Source of the DNA: Aneurinibacillus sp. Ricciae_BoGa-3
GTDB lineage: Bacteria; Bacillota; Bacilli; Aneurinibacillales; Aneurinibacillaceae
Direction of reading: 5' to 3'
DNA: 64,000 bases
Assembly: GCF_028421645.1 (NCBI RefSeq)
Contig: NZ_CP116887.1
Span: 479,001 to 543,000, forward strand
The translations under genes were made by a program, and so were the position numbers. This document shows positions 1 to 8,298 of this stretch, piece by piece. Under the pieces are notes generated by a model, which saw only the letters and a list, made by a program, of their open reading frames with translations, ran no database searches and had not been told where the DNA came from. Positions within the stretch are counted from its first letter, which is position 1; each line of letters opens with the position of its first letter.

Positions 1-962
1 GCCTAATCGTCCAAATCGGGCTGGTTATTTCTCTGGTTGGATTGTTCATTATTCCTTATTGCCACCAGGCCTGGCAGCTCATCGCAGCTTCAGCTTTTTA
101 TGGAATCGGGATCTCACCAATATGGATTGTTTGCTTAAGCAACGTGAATGAAGAGAATAGGGCTACAAATATGGGATTGTTATATACCTTCTGGCTGGTT
201 GGACTTGGGCTGGGACCTGTTATCATGAATTTCTTAATCGATTTAAGCTACACCCTTTCATACTGGCTTTTAATTATCCTATTAGGAATAGGATGGGGGG
301 TGTCGACCCAAATAAAACATGCGAGTTCCGCTAAGGTGGATGTAATGCCGATCTCCACCCAGTTTAGGATTTTGGGCGAACGGTTGAAAGCTATGCGGCC
401 ACTGCTTCCCGGCATGATCATACAAACGACAGCTGCCGGACTGCTTGTTCCGATTCTGCCGCATTTCGCTACCCGCTATTTAAGACTAAGCTATAGTGAA
501 TACTCCTATGTTCTGATGGCGGGTGGAATCAGTGCCGTTCTGATGCTCATTCCGATGGGGAAGCTATCTGACATGTGGGGCAGAAAATGGTTTCTTGTGT
601 TTGGGTTTGGAGCCTGTGCGGTTGCTCTCTATTCACTGACGCTGAGCTCTTCTATTTACTTTACTGTACTGTGGGCCGTAGTGGCAGGGCTGTCCTATGC
701 TGCTGTACTTCCTGCATGGAATGCCATTATGTCTCAGAATGTCCCCAGTGAAGAGCAAGGAATGGGATGGGGAATTTTATCAAGCGTGGAGGGAATTGGG
801 GTAATCATTGGCCCTATCCTGGGAGGCTGGTTTGCAGAGTTATTCAACGAGGCCATAACAGTTACCATTAGTGCCACTTTATTGGGGGCCATAGGTGTAT
901 TTTATTTAATCTGTCCATTCCGATTTTTGCAGGAAGCGAGCCATAAGGCGAAATCAAGCTAG
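1..962 (+). CDS. MFS transporter, 5' end cut by window
   Basis: The frame is open from base 3 and ends at TAG 960-962, so only the C-terminal part (about 319 codons) of a major facilitator superfamily permease is present; a typical member of about 400 residues would lack 80 or so residues here. The visible protein is a series of hydrophobic segments with a central charged loop and the MFS loop signature GKLSDMWGRK that follows the first helix of the second half. The substrate cannot be read from the sequence; drug or metabolite efflux is likely. No start codon or ribosome binding site for the true N terminus lies in the window. The next gene starts 132 bases downstream on the same strand. Confidence 0.85.
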   Translation, partial: LIVQIGLVISLVGLFIIPYCHQAWQLIAASAFYGIGISPIWIVCLSNVNEENRATNMGLLYTFWLVGLGLGPVIMNFLIDLSYTLSYWLLIILLGIGWGVSTQIKHASSAKVDVMPISTQFRILGERLKAMRPLLPGMIIQTTAAGLLVPILPHFATRYLRLSYSEYSYVLMAGGISAVLMLIPMGKLSDMWGRKWFLVFGFGACAVALYSLTLSSSIYFTVLWAVVAGLSYAAVLPAWNAIMSQNVPSEEQGMGWGILSSVEGIGVIIGPILGGWFAELFNEAITVTISATLLGAIGVFYLICPFRFLQEASHKAKSS

Positions 963-1094
963 TGCAATGCCTGGTGGCAAATCGGAATCCAAAACATACG
1001 ACTGTTCCGGAAACTTTCCTCATTTTCCTGATTTTTCTGTTAAAATATGAATTAGGAATCTTCACCCCCAGGAGAAAATGAAGGGAGGCAGTGT

Positions 1095-1484
1095 ATGTTT
1101 ACGACAATTATCCGGCCGCGGGTTTCTGAAACAGATGGCGTGGGACACATTAATAATACGACGATACCGATTTGGTTTGAAGCCGGAAGAGAAGAAATCT
1201 TTCGGATATTAACCCCGGATCTCTCTTTTACAAACTGGAGAGCAGTGATAGTTAATATGAATGTGGATTATGTGAAAGAGGTCTTTTACGGAGCGGATGT
1301 GGAAATCCGCACATGGATCAGCAAAGTCGGCAATTCTAGTTTTGTAGTCGAGGAAGAACTTTTTCAGCAAGGCGCGCTTTGCGCCAAAGGAATATCAACC
1401 TATGTGAATTTTAATCAGGCTTTACATAAGGCAGAAACGATTCCGGCAGAAGTGCGGCAACAGTTCGAGAAGCATATGCGGTAG
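1095..1484 (+). CDS. Hotdog-fold acyl-CoA thioesterase (YbgC/4HBT-like)
   Basis: A 129-residue protein of the length usual for single-domain hotdog thioesterases. The N terminus reads RPRVSETDGVGHINNTTIP, matching the family pattern R-x-x-E-T-D-x-x-G-H-(I/V)-N-N in which the Asp and the GHINN region line the active site. Such enzymes hydrolyse acyl-CoA thioesters in the cytoplasm; the acyl group is not predictable. The ATG is preceded by AAGGGAGG at a good distance. It stands alone between an MFS gene and a dispersed repeat. The Asp and downstream positions are those of the 4-hydroxybenzoyl-CoA thioesterase group by recognition only. Confidence 0.85.
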   Translation: MFTTIIRPRVSETDGVGHINNTTIPIWFEAGREEIFRILTPDLSFTNWRAVIVNMNVDYVKEVFYGADVEIRTWISKVGNSSFVVEEELFQQGALCAKGISTYVNFNQALHKAETIPAEVRQQFEKHMR

Positions 1485-1520
1485 GAGAAGACAAACTTGC
1501 TGTGTTGATTGTTTATCGTA

Positions 1521-1786
1521 TAGGACTTTAACGTATTGAAGTCCGTAAAGCGATTTTTTAAATGGGACCTGCGGTCCCGAAACATCGAAGAAAACATCGT
1601 GAGGCGCATGTCCGCACCTTTCTTTCCCCCTGTGGAGCGTGTGGAACAGAGGGCGGAAAAGACCGGCAACTGTCTCCATCATTGAGATACCCAGATGTTT
1701 TGCCGGTCCGCCCATCGTTCCACAAAGCGCCCGTAAAAGCTTCTATGAGGGGAAAGGAGAGAGCGGCATGGCCCGCGATGTTTTTC
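1521..1786 (+). repeat. Dispersed structured element, copy A
   Basis: First of three near-identical intergenic copies. A 5' hairpin (GGACTT at 1523-1528 with AAGTCC at 1538-1543) is followed by GGGACC 1564-1569 / GGTCCC 1573-1578 and then a long nested stem: AAAACATCG 1591-1599 with CGATGTTTT 1776-1784; an interrupted arm 1601-1615 with 1763-1775; 1617-1629 with GGGGAAAGGAGAG 1749-1761; GTGGAAC 1641-1647 with GTTCCAC 1717-1723; GGGCG 1651-1655 with CGCCC 1709-1713; GACCGGCAA 1661-1669 with TTGCCGGTC 1700-1708. It ends in a T tract 9 bases before the stop of the convergent MFS gene, so it may also end transcription on both strands. The family is unrecognised; an RNA or a miniature mobile element are both possible. 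Confidence 0.85.
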
Positions 1787-1794
1787 TTTTACGT

Positions 1795-3075
1795 TCAGCT
1801 TACACTGGTTTCTGTGTTTACCGGCTCCATGATCTTTTCACTTATTGTATTATACTGTTTCGGAAGCAGCAGAGTGAACAGTGAACCCAGAATAAGCAGC
1901 AGGATAGCGATAATAAAAGTAAGGTGATAGTTTCCGGAGCGGGTATAGAGCATGCCGGGAAGATAGGCTCCAACCGCTGAACCGATCTGGTGTCCCATAG
2001 AGAGTAAGCCAAGAATCAAACCAACCGAATGATTTTTAAAATATTTGGCAGCCAACAGCTGGGTAGGAACAGAGGTCGCGAAATCGACAAGTCCAAATAT
2101 AACCGAGAATACAAGCAGCCAGAAGGATTGGTGGCTGAGCAGCAGAATCAATATCGACACAGAGCGAAGCATATACAAAGCTACAAGCATGAAGCGGTTA
2201 TCCCAGCGGTCTGCAAGCTGGCCTGAAAACAATGATCCAACAATATTAAAAGCCGCCAATACACCAACGGCCATCCCGGTCATGTCGGTTGAGAATCCTT
2301 GATCATAACAGAAGGGTACAAGATGGGTGTCCATTAAACCGGTTGTGGTCATCCCGCATATAAAAAAGGGGATAACAAGACCCCAAAAAGGCTTCATAAA
2401 CAATAGAGAAAGCAACGGTAAGTTTGTGGCTTTTTCAGTCCGGTTACTATGTACCTCTCCATTTTGGCCTTCTTCTCCTAACGGGCGCAGCCTAATATCA
2501 GCAGGCGTTGAGCGCATGAAAATAAGGAGAATGGGAAACACGATACAGCTGAGAAAAAGACCCAGTAGGACAACCGCTGTTCGCCAGCCCAGGCCCTCAA
2601 TCAGGTAGAGGGAAGCGGGAACCATAATCATTTGCCCCGCTCCGAAACCTGCTTCAATTATTCCGAAGGCCAGTCCCCGTTTTTTATGGAACCACGTTGT
2701 GACAGCTACAGATGCAGCCACGCCAGAGGCTCCGCCAACCCCTACGGAAGCTAATATCCCATACAATATGTAGAGCTGCCATGTCGAAGTCACGAACTTC
2801 GTTAAAAAGAAACTAATTCCGACCAACAGCACACTAAAAGAAAATATCCTGCGCACGCCGACCTTTTCAATAAGTCTTCCGAATAATGGCTGCGAGAGGC
2901 CATATACAATAAAGCTAATCGTGGATATGAAGGAGATACTTCCCCGATCAGCAGCAAAATCGTGCTGCCATGGTTCAATAAACGCGCCAAAAGCTAAACG
3001 GGCGCCCTGGGTGGCCAATAAACCAAAAAAAGCAAGAAGCAGAATAATCCAGGCATAATGAATCTTTGTCTTCAC
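1795..3075 (-). CDS. MFS transporter, monocarboxylate-porter-like
   Basis: A 426-residue, 12-helix major facilitator protein. Helix one carries the AWIILLLAFFG segment and loop 2-3 reads GRLIEKVGVRR, the MFS loop motif. The arrangement of two six-helix halves joined by a hydrophilic linker (around residues 200-225) resembles the oxalate/monocarboxylate group, but the substrate is uncertain. The start is GTG at 3075 with GGAGGGTG upstream on the minus strand. It is convergent with the thioesterase and its end abuts dispersed element A. The C-terminal tail is short and polar. Confidence 0.85.
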   Translation of the reverse strand: MKTKIHYAWIILLLAFFGLLATQGARLAFGAFIEPWQHDFAADRGSISFISTISFIVYGLSQPLFGRLIEKVGVRRIFSFSVLLVGISFFLTKFVTSTWQLYILYGILASVGVGGASGVAASVAVTTWFHKKRGLAFGIIEAGFGAGQMIMVPASLYLIEGLGWRTAVVLLGLFLSCIVFPILLIFMRSTPADIRLRPLGEEGQNGEVHSNRTEKATNLPLLSLLFMKPFWGLVIPFFICGMTTTGLMDTHLVPFCYDQGFSTDMTGMAVGVLAAFNIVGSLFSGQLADRWDNRFMLVALYMLRSVSILILLLSHQSFWLLVFSVIFGLVDFATSVPTQLLAAKYFKNHSVGLILGLLSMGHQIGSAVGAYLPGMLYTRSGNYHLTFIIAILLLILGSLFTLLLPKQYNTISEKIMEPVNTETSVS

Positions 3076-3145
3076 TTATACACCCTCCTACCTACCGGTT
3101 GTTTTTTCGTAATCTATTGATGAACGCAAACGTATGTACGGGCTA

Positions 3146-3189
3146 ATCATCCCCCACCAACGCTAATAGCGTAGAGGAAGGGGCTTCTC
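3146..3189 (-). other. IS200/IS605 right-end / omega-RNA-like hairpin, orphan
   Basis: On the minus strand the sequence reads GAAGCCCC, then CCTCTACGCTATTAGCGTTGG, then GGGGGATGA. An inner stem (ACGCT/AGCGT) sits inside an outer CCCC/GGGG stem. This is the layout I know from the 3' end of IS200/IS605 elements, where it forms the scaffold of the TnpB guide RNA. No tnpA or tnpB gene or fragment is recognisable on the right-hand side where it would be expected, so this would be a solitary end left by a lost element. Recognition is by pattern memory only. Confidence 0.4.
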
Positions 3190-3553
3190 GCCGATTATGT
3201 TACAAGTAAATCATGTTTGGCTATCTCCTGTAAACGGATGAAGGCGCTTGGAAATTTGTCTTCCCATTCACTTTGTGCCCTGTGTGCATCTTTACCTGGC
3301 GTTCATCGGAACCTGAGACCATTACGAATCCAGACAAGTACCGGAAGGTCTTTAAGGTAAGCCCTGCGGATATTCCGCTTGCCGCCCATGTTCCGCCGAT
3401 TCCTGATAAAATAGCCACAAACAAATAAACTCGCCACAAACAAATAAATTCGCTACAATTAAATCAACACGTTTGCATAAGGCTAGTCTTTCACAATAGA
3501 AGGCTAGCCTTACTTGCATGCATCAGCAAAAAGAGAAGGGGGGACAGCGCTTA
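3190..3553. other. Intergenic stretch with degenerate coding and small repeats
   Basis: No convincing gene. On the minus strand, bases 3221-3439 stay open for 72 codons with a hydrophobic Gly/Ala-rich start, possibly the tail of a lost membrane protein, but there is no ribosome binding site and I do not recognise it. Bases 3416-3453 hold two direct 19-base units differing at one position. An inverted repeat AAGGCTAG 3479-3486 / CTAGCCTT 3504-3511 lies 40 bases before the next gene. Confidence 0.35.
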
Positions 3554-4015
3554 ATGAATACAGAGATCTCAATGGAACTATATGAGCTTCTAAATGGAAA
3601 GGACTTAGAAACAAAACAGCATGAAGCCATGATGCTGCAAACTGTTACGGAGGATATGTGGCCGCACACGGCAATGGTAAGCGTAGGTGAAGTAATTGCT
3701 TTAGGCCGGGGTGATCTTAGGCTGGCATTATGGCCGGGCACGACCACAACGCAGAATATGATTCGTACAGGGAGAGCACTTCTTGTAGTCATTTTTTCCG
3801 GTAAGGTTTACTATGTCCGCCTTTCGCTTCAGAGGCTGCCTGAGCTGACCGGGGCTAGACACCCCCGGGAACGTTTTTTCGCAACCGTCACAGCAGTTCG
3901 GCAAGACACTGCGAAATATGCGGATATTGTATCCGGTGTGCAAATTAATTTGAAGGAGTCCACTTCCGTTCTAGAGCGGTGGAAAGAAACTTTGGAGGAG
4001 TTGACACAAGAATAG
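3554..4015 (+). CDS. Pyridoxamine 5'-phosphate oxidase-like flavin-binding protein
   Basis: A 153-residue protein that fits the FMN-binding split-barrel (PNPOx-like) fold: an N-terminal helix, then TVTEDMWPHTAMVSVGEV as the paired first strands, LRLALWPGTTTTQNMIRTGR as the region that contacts the flavin phosphate, and ALLVVIFSGKVYYVRL. The family includes oxidoreductases and heme or FMN binders; the actual reaction is unknown. The ATG at 3554 was chosen over an upstream ATG at 3518 because AGGGGGGA lies 9-10 bases before it. It is convergent with the P450 gene, with only a short hairpin between them. Confidence 0.65.
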   Translation: MNTEISMELYELLNGKDLETKQHEAMMLQTVTEDMWPHTAMVSVGEVIALGRGDLRLALWPGTTTTQNMIRTGRALLVVIFSGKVYYVRLSLQRLPELTGARHPRERFFATVTAVRQDTAKYADIVSGVQINLKESTSVLERWKETLEELTQE

Positions 4016-4046
4016 CCCGCCACCTGAATGGAGACGGGCATTTTTT
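4015..4046. terminator. Short terminator between convergent genes
   Basis: GCCCG 4015-4019 pairs with CGGGC 4035-4039, followed by ATTTTTT on the plus strand. The 5-bp stem has a large loop, so it is a weak prediction. Confidence 0.5.
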
Positions 4047-5247
4047 ACTTAAACCTTATGGGAAACTGTTTGACTCCGTAAACAAAGGGGCTTTGGATGT
4101 ACGCCAGATCTGTCCCTTCGATAAATTGTATTTCCTTCATGCGCTGCACAATGGTTCGGATGGCAATCTGGCCTTCAAGGCGGGCCAGTGGCGCCCCAAG
4201 GCAGAAATGAATGCCAAAACCAAATGCAAGGTGGGCATTCGGTTTGCGATCCACAATAAACGTTTCAGGGTCTGGAAACTTATCTTCGTCACGATTGGCG
4301 GATGCAACCCAGGTGACAACCTGATCACCCGCTTTGATCTGCTTGCCGCCGATCTCCACGTCGGCTGTGGCAACCCGGCCTATCGCTTGCACCGGCGGGT
4401 AGAATCGCAGCACTTCCTCTATAAAACTCGTAATAAGGTCAGGGTCCTGCCGTAGCTGCCTTTGCAGATCCTGATCTTCTGTAAGGCGTCGAACTGCGTT
4501 GGTGATGAGATTGGTGGTTGTTTCGTTTCCGGCGGCCAGCAGCAGAATAGCGAAGCCAAGGATTTCTTCGTGGCCCAGTTTTTGGCCTTCTACTTCAGCG
4601 GATAGAAGGATGGAAATTAAGTCTTCCTGTGGTTGTTCGCGGCGCTGACCGATAATTTTAGAGAAATAATCAGCCAGTTCATCAGAGGCCTTCTCTTTCT
4701 CAGCCAGTACCTCGTTGAATCCCTCATCTGTGTTGTCCTCAGGACCTTTAACGAGAATGTCCGACCATTCTTTAAACAATTTCCGATCTTCTCGCGGTAC
4801 GCCAAGCAGTTCAGCTATCACGATAACCGGTAGCGGAACAGCGAAATCATGCACCATGTCCATTTTCCCGCTGGCCTGTACCGCGTCAAGCAGGTCATTT
4901 GCAATAGATGTAATGTGCGGGGTTAAATCCGAAACAACTTTGGGTGTGAAGGCCTTGTTCACGATTGCTCTCAATTGGTTATGGCGTGGAGGATCCATGG
5001 TCAGGATCGTTTCTCTATTGCGAACATCAAGGCTGCGCCGCGAAGAAAACGTAGCGGGATCTTTTAAGATACGATGCACATCGTCATAACGAAAGACGTC
5101 CCAGGAGCTTCGGTTTTCATCAAAGCGAACAGGAGTCTGCTGCCGCAGACGATTGTAGACGGGAAAAGGATTAAGCCGCTTTTCCCCCGTATCCAGCTCT
5201 GCCATGGGAATAATGTTAGCATACCGCTCGGTTTTATTGGTCTCCAT
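4045..5247 (-). CDS. Cytochrome P450
   Basis: A soluble 400-residue bacterial P450 monooxygenase, the usual length for the class. Visible hallmarks are the I-helix oxygen-activation motif AGNETTT, the K-helix E-x-x-R in EEVLRFYPP, and the heme-ligand loop FGFGIHFCLG with the thiolate Cys at residue 349. It inserts one oxygen atom into an organic substrate using electrons from a ferredoxin or flavodoxin partner; no redox partner gene is adjacent. The overall sequence resembles the CYP107/CYP109 type of Bacillales. The ATG at 5247 has AGGAGGT at ideal distance. The substrate is unknown. Confidence 0.95.
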   Translation of the reverse strand: METNKTERYANIIPMAELDTGEKRLNPFPVYNRLRQQTPVRFDENRSSWDVFRYDDVHRILKDPATFSSRRSLDVRNRETILTMDPPRHNQLRAIVNKAFTPKVVSDLTPHITSIANDLLDAVQASGKMDMVHDFAVPLPVIVIAELLGVPREDRKLFKEWSDILVKGPEDNTDEGFNEVLAEKEKASDELADYFSKIIGQRREQPQEDLISILLSAEVEGQKLGHEEILGFAILLLAAGNETTTNLITNAVRRLTEDQDLQRQLRQDPDLITSFIEEVLRFYPPVQAIGRVATADVEIGGKQIKAGDQVVTWVASANRDEDKFPDPETFIVDRKPNAHLAFGFGIHFCLGAPLARLEGQIAIRTIVQRMKEIQFIEGTDLAYIQSPFVYGVKQFPIRFK

Positions 5248-5489
5248 GGTTGTTTACCTCCTAGATGCTGTGGTCGATCCTCCTTGATAGCCACTGTTAG
5301 TATTACCACTATAAGATGGAAGCCATGCATAATTTAACAAATTGTAATTGCGAAAGTGACGCTTTCAATAAGTTTCGTGTAAGATAATACAAAGGGTTTG
5401 TCTCTCTTTATGCAACCAGTGAGGCGAGGAAATCGTCCCCTATGTCTTCATTACATGAATCTAATTGTTTCCATGAGGAGTATTATGAA

Positions 5490-5807
5490 ATGAATGTTTT
5501 GCTGCAAAATAAGTGGGCTATCCTGGCCGCCTTTGAGGTGCTGGCCTGGTCTTCCACATTTTTTATGTTTTATGCCAGATACGCAATACAGTCTGCTTTC
5601 TGGTTTAAAGTGAGCGTTATATTGTTAGCCATTACAGGGGTCATTCCACAGGTGATTATGGGGATTGTTAACTTTATTGGTACAAGACAACTTGATGTAT
5701 TTACGCTAGTGATTGTGCTGTTGATTTTGTATGGGGCTACCTTAGGGAAAAAGCATGTTAAAAAGTTGGACAGCTGGGCCCAAACAAAGTTTGGAAAAAA
5801 AGCATAA
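5490..5807 (+). CDS. Small membrane protein of unknown function
   Basis: A 105-residue protein with three predicted transmembrane helices (about residues 8-27, 34-57 and 66-85) and a positively charged tail (KKHVKKLDSWAQTKFGKKA), giving a cytoplasmic C terminus. I do not recognise the family. The start was placed at the second in-frame ATG because GAGGAG lies 10-15 bases before it; the first ATG at 5442 would add 16 residues with a poorer site. It lies between P450 (divergent) and the SleL-like gene, with about 100 bases to the latter and no terminator seen between. Confidence 0.6.
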   Translation: MNVLLQNKWAILAAFEVLAWSSTFFMFYARYAIQSAFWFKVSVILLAITGVIPQVIMGIVNFIGTRQLDVFTLVIVLLILYGATLGKKHVKKLDSWAQTKFGKKA

Positions 5808-5910
5808 CATCAAATCTAACTAATCTTTGATCGCTGCTTCAAAAACATCAGCTTTTCTCTTATCACATAGGCGACCGGCCACATACTGTATAGAAAAAAG
5901 GAGGATCAGG

Positions 5911-7173
5911 ATGTTCATCTATACAGTAAAACCCGGGGATTCTTTATTTTCCATAAGCGCAAAATACGGTACTACGGTAGATTCACTTCGAGCTGTTAAT
6001 GGTCTGCTTACTGGGGAGGTGGTTCCAGGGCTGGCTTTAGTAATCAATCTATCGGTATACACGGTGCAGCCTGGCGATAGTCTATACAGCATTTCCCAAA
6101 TGACTTTCGTGCCTGTTAATGTTTTAATTGCCGCTAACCCTACGCTGAATGTAAACAGCTTACAGCCGGGCATGAAGGTGGTTATCCCGCGGTACCCCGA
6201 TTATAAAGTTACGACGCTGGGCTTTACGGTTCTGCAAACTCCAGAGCTTGACCGGGCGCTTATTAGAGATTTCGCCCCTTATTCTACGTATATCGGGATA
6301 TTTGAATATCATATTGGTTATGATGGATCCCTCAGTGAATTAAATGATCAGCCAGCGATTGATACGGCCAAAGGCGTCCGCGTCGCCCCTCTAGCTACCA
6401 TTACCAATTTAACAGCAACCGGCTTTGATCGTGATGTGGTCACGACTGTACTTCGTTCCCCCGGACTCAGGCAGACTCTTATTGATAATATTTTTAATAT
6501 CGTAACATCCAAAGGGTATGCTGGGGTATGTATTGATTTCGAGCAGGTAGCCCCATATGATCGCGATTACTATTCAGATTTTCTGCGGCAGCTTCGTGAT
6601 CGTTTCAGACCTGCGGGGCTCGTTTTAACCGTAGCAGTTCCTGCGAAGACCGGGGAAGATGTGCCGTGGCTGCAGGGGTATGATTTTGGTGCCATTGGGT
6701 CCGTTGTGGACCTGATGTTTTTGATGGCATACGATTTTCATGAGCAGAGTAGTGAACCTGGCCCGGTAGCGCCCATCAATGATGTGAGGCAGACTGTACA
6801 ATTTGCCTTAAATAATGTGAGCAGAGACAAACTCTTGCTTGGGGTTCCGCTCTATGGCTATGACTGGCCTATTCCATATAGCCCTGATAACCCAGGAAGA
6901 GCGATAGCTGTGCAGGATATTGTAAATCTTGCTATCAGATATGGCGTTCCTATCCAGTACTCCCAGGAATATCAGTCACCTTATTTTCAGTATGTTGATG
7001 AATCGGGCCAAAACCATATTGTCTGGTTCGAAGACCCAAGAAGTATGGGTATAAAAATGCAGCTTGTCTACCAATACAGGCTCAGGGGGTTAGGAGCGTG
7101 GCAGTTAAATCTTAGCCTGCCGCAGGGTCCTTATCTGCTTGTCCAGTTTTTTACGATAAGAAAAGTTCTGTAA
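5911..7173 (+). CDS. sleL: LysM-GH18 spore cortex hydrolase, SleL/YaaH family
   Basis: A 420-residue protein with two N-terminal LysM repeats (residues about 2-47 and 50-97, each with Y-T-V-x-P-G-D-S-L) that bind peptidoglycan, followed by a GH18 chitinase-like domain. The catalytic segment GVCIDFE places the acid Glu at residue 211. Members such as SleL are N-acetylglucosaminidases that degrade cortex fragments during germination and are deposited in the spore without a signal peptide, consistent with the lack of one here. The start at 5911 is set by AAAGGAGGATCAGG; an upstream ATG at 5827 lacks a site. It has its own terminator. Confidence 0.85.
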   Translation: MFIYTVKPGDSLFSISAKYGTTVDSLRAVNGLLTGEVVPGLALVINLSVYTVQPGDSLYSISQMTFVPVNVLIAANPTLNVNSLQPGMKVVIPRYPDYKVTTLGFTVLQTPELDRALIRDFAPYSTYIGIFEYHIGYDGSLSELNDQPAIDTAKGVRVAPLATITNLTATGFDRDVVTTVLRSPGLRQTLIDNIFNIVTSKGYAGVCIDFEQVAPYDRDYYSDFLRQLRDRFRPAGLVLTVAVPAKTGEDVPWLQGYDFGAIGSVVDLMFLMAYDFHEQSSEPGPVAPINDVRQTVQFALNNVSRDKLLLGVPLYGYDWPIPYSPDNPGRAIAVQDIVNLAIRYGVPIQYSQEYQSPYFQYVDESGQNHIVWFEDPRSMGIKMQLVYQYRLRGLGAWQLNLSLPQGPYLLVQFFTIRKVL

Positions 7174-7196
7174 GAAGATTGCTGTGTGCATGAAGC

Positions 7197-7238
7197 AAAA
7201 AGGAATTGTGTGCTGAAGCCAGTGTACAATTCCTTTTT
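7197..7238 (+). terminator. Terminator of the sleL-like gene
   Basis: AAAAAGGAATTGT 7197-7209 pairs perfectly with ACAATTCCTTTTT 7226-7238, a strong stem ending in a T run. Confidence 0.85.
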
Positions 7239-7325
7239 ATGAATCAAGGAGAGAAAATGTTTATTTTGATTCCACGTATTAGCGGGTTTGCCTTTAGAAA
7301 ATATATGTAAAGGAGGGGAAGTTGG

Positions 7326-8216
7326 ATGGATCAACAGCTTTTGGTCTATATAACGGTAGTGGAGAAGGGCAACTTCACACGGGCGGCAGAAGAATTGCAT
7401 ATGACACAGCCTGCGGTCAGCCAGTACATTCAAGCGCTGGAACGAATGATAGGAACCAAGTTGCTCGATCGCAGCAATAAATATGTAGGGGTAAATAAGG
7501 CAGGCGAAATTGTTTATCATCACGCGAAACAAATATTGGGGCTTTACACGCGCATGCATTTTTTAGTTGATGATATGTTACAGACAGCTGGCGGCCCATT
7601 GTCGATCGGGGCAAGCTATACATATGGCGAATACATCTTGCCGTATATCATTGCGAACATGCGCGGGGAGTATCCGCTGATTAAGCCTACAGTGAAGATT
7701 GGCAATACAAAAGAAATAGCAGAGCTCGTTCTAAATCATCATCTGGATGTTGGCATTGTGGAAGCGGAATTGCAACATGACAGGCTGCATATCGAACCCT
7801 TTGCAGATGATCAAATGTTTGTGCTGGCTTCCGCGAACCACCCGTTGCTGAATGAACATCAGATAGAGGTTACGGACTTAACGAATGAGACGTGGATTGT
7901 CCGGGAAGAGGGCTCAGGGACAAGGGAGGCGACAGACAAGATGTTTAGGACGTTTCACATCCAACCAGATAGCCTGATGGAACTTGGCAGTACACAAATT
8001 ATCAAAGAGTCAGTAGAGGCCGGTATCGGTATTACCTTACTATCATACTGGACGGTTAGAAAAGAAATCGCGATGGGGGTTCTTAAAATGCTGAATGTGT
8101 CCGGGCTTCCTGTTTCCCGCAAATTCTCTCTGGTAACGCTGGCAACGCCGTTCCATACGAAAGCATCGGAAGTTTTCCTTGATGCGGTACGGAAAAATAC
8201 GGGTCCAGCTGTATGA
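7326..8216 (+). CDS. LysR-family transcriptional regulator
   Basis: A 296-residue LysR protein. The N-terminal winged helix-turn-helix contains FTRAAEELHMTQPAVSQYIQ, the family recognition helix, and residues from about 90 form the two-lobed effector domain. The CysB/CysL-like layout GASYTYGEYILP suggests a small-molecule co-inducer, which cannot be named. The ATG has AAAGGAGGGG ahead. It lies in the same direction just upstream of the thiamine riboswitch, but a separate promoter at about 8235 makes it unlikely to be part of that operon; it may regulate the sleL-like gene or a distant target. Confidence 0.9.
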   Translation: MDQQLLVYITVVEKGNFTRAAEELHMTQPAVSQYIQALERMIGTKLLDRSNKYVGVNKAGEIVYHHAKQILGLYTRMHFLVDDMLQTAGGPLSIGASYTYGEYILPYIIANMRGEYPLIKPTVKIGNTKEIAELVLNHHLDVGIVEAELQHDRLHIEPFADDQMFVLASANHPLLNEHQIEVTDLTNETWIVREEGSGTREATDKMFRTFHIQPDSLMELGSTQIIKESVEAGIGITLLSYWTVRKEIAMGVLKMLNVSGLPVSRKFSLVTLATPFHTKASEVFLDAVRKNTGPAV

Positions 8217-8234
8217 ACTGACAACCGCACTGGC

Positions 8235-8262
8235 TTTACATCTTCTAATTCTGTGCTATAGT
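8235..8262 (+). promoter_or_regulatory. Sigma-A promoter of the thiamine operon
   Basis: TTTACA 8235-8240 and TATAGT 8257-8262 are separated by 16 bases and lie 37 bases before the riboswitch aptamer. Confidence 0.6.
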
Positions 8263-8298
8263 TTTAAATAGATTTTGAACACAATAAGCAAACTCGAA

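Noticed and set aside
1591-1784. Simple MITE with terminal inverted repeats AAAACATCG/CGATGTTTT
   Set aside because: Homology between copies continues beyond this stem on the 5' side to the GGGACC hairpin and further, and no target-site duplication is visible, so these repeats are not the ends of the element.
1562-1927. Open reading frames through the dispersed elements (up to about 120 codons) in several frames
   Set aside because: The frames differ between copies, substitutions change amino acids freely while base pairing is kept, and copy C has a one-base insertion. The open frames are a by-product of GC-rich stems.
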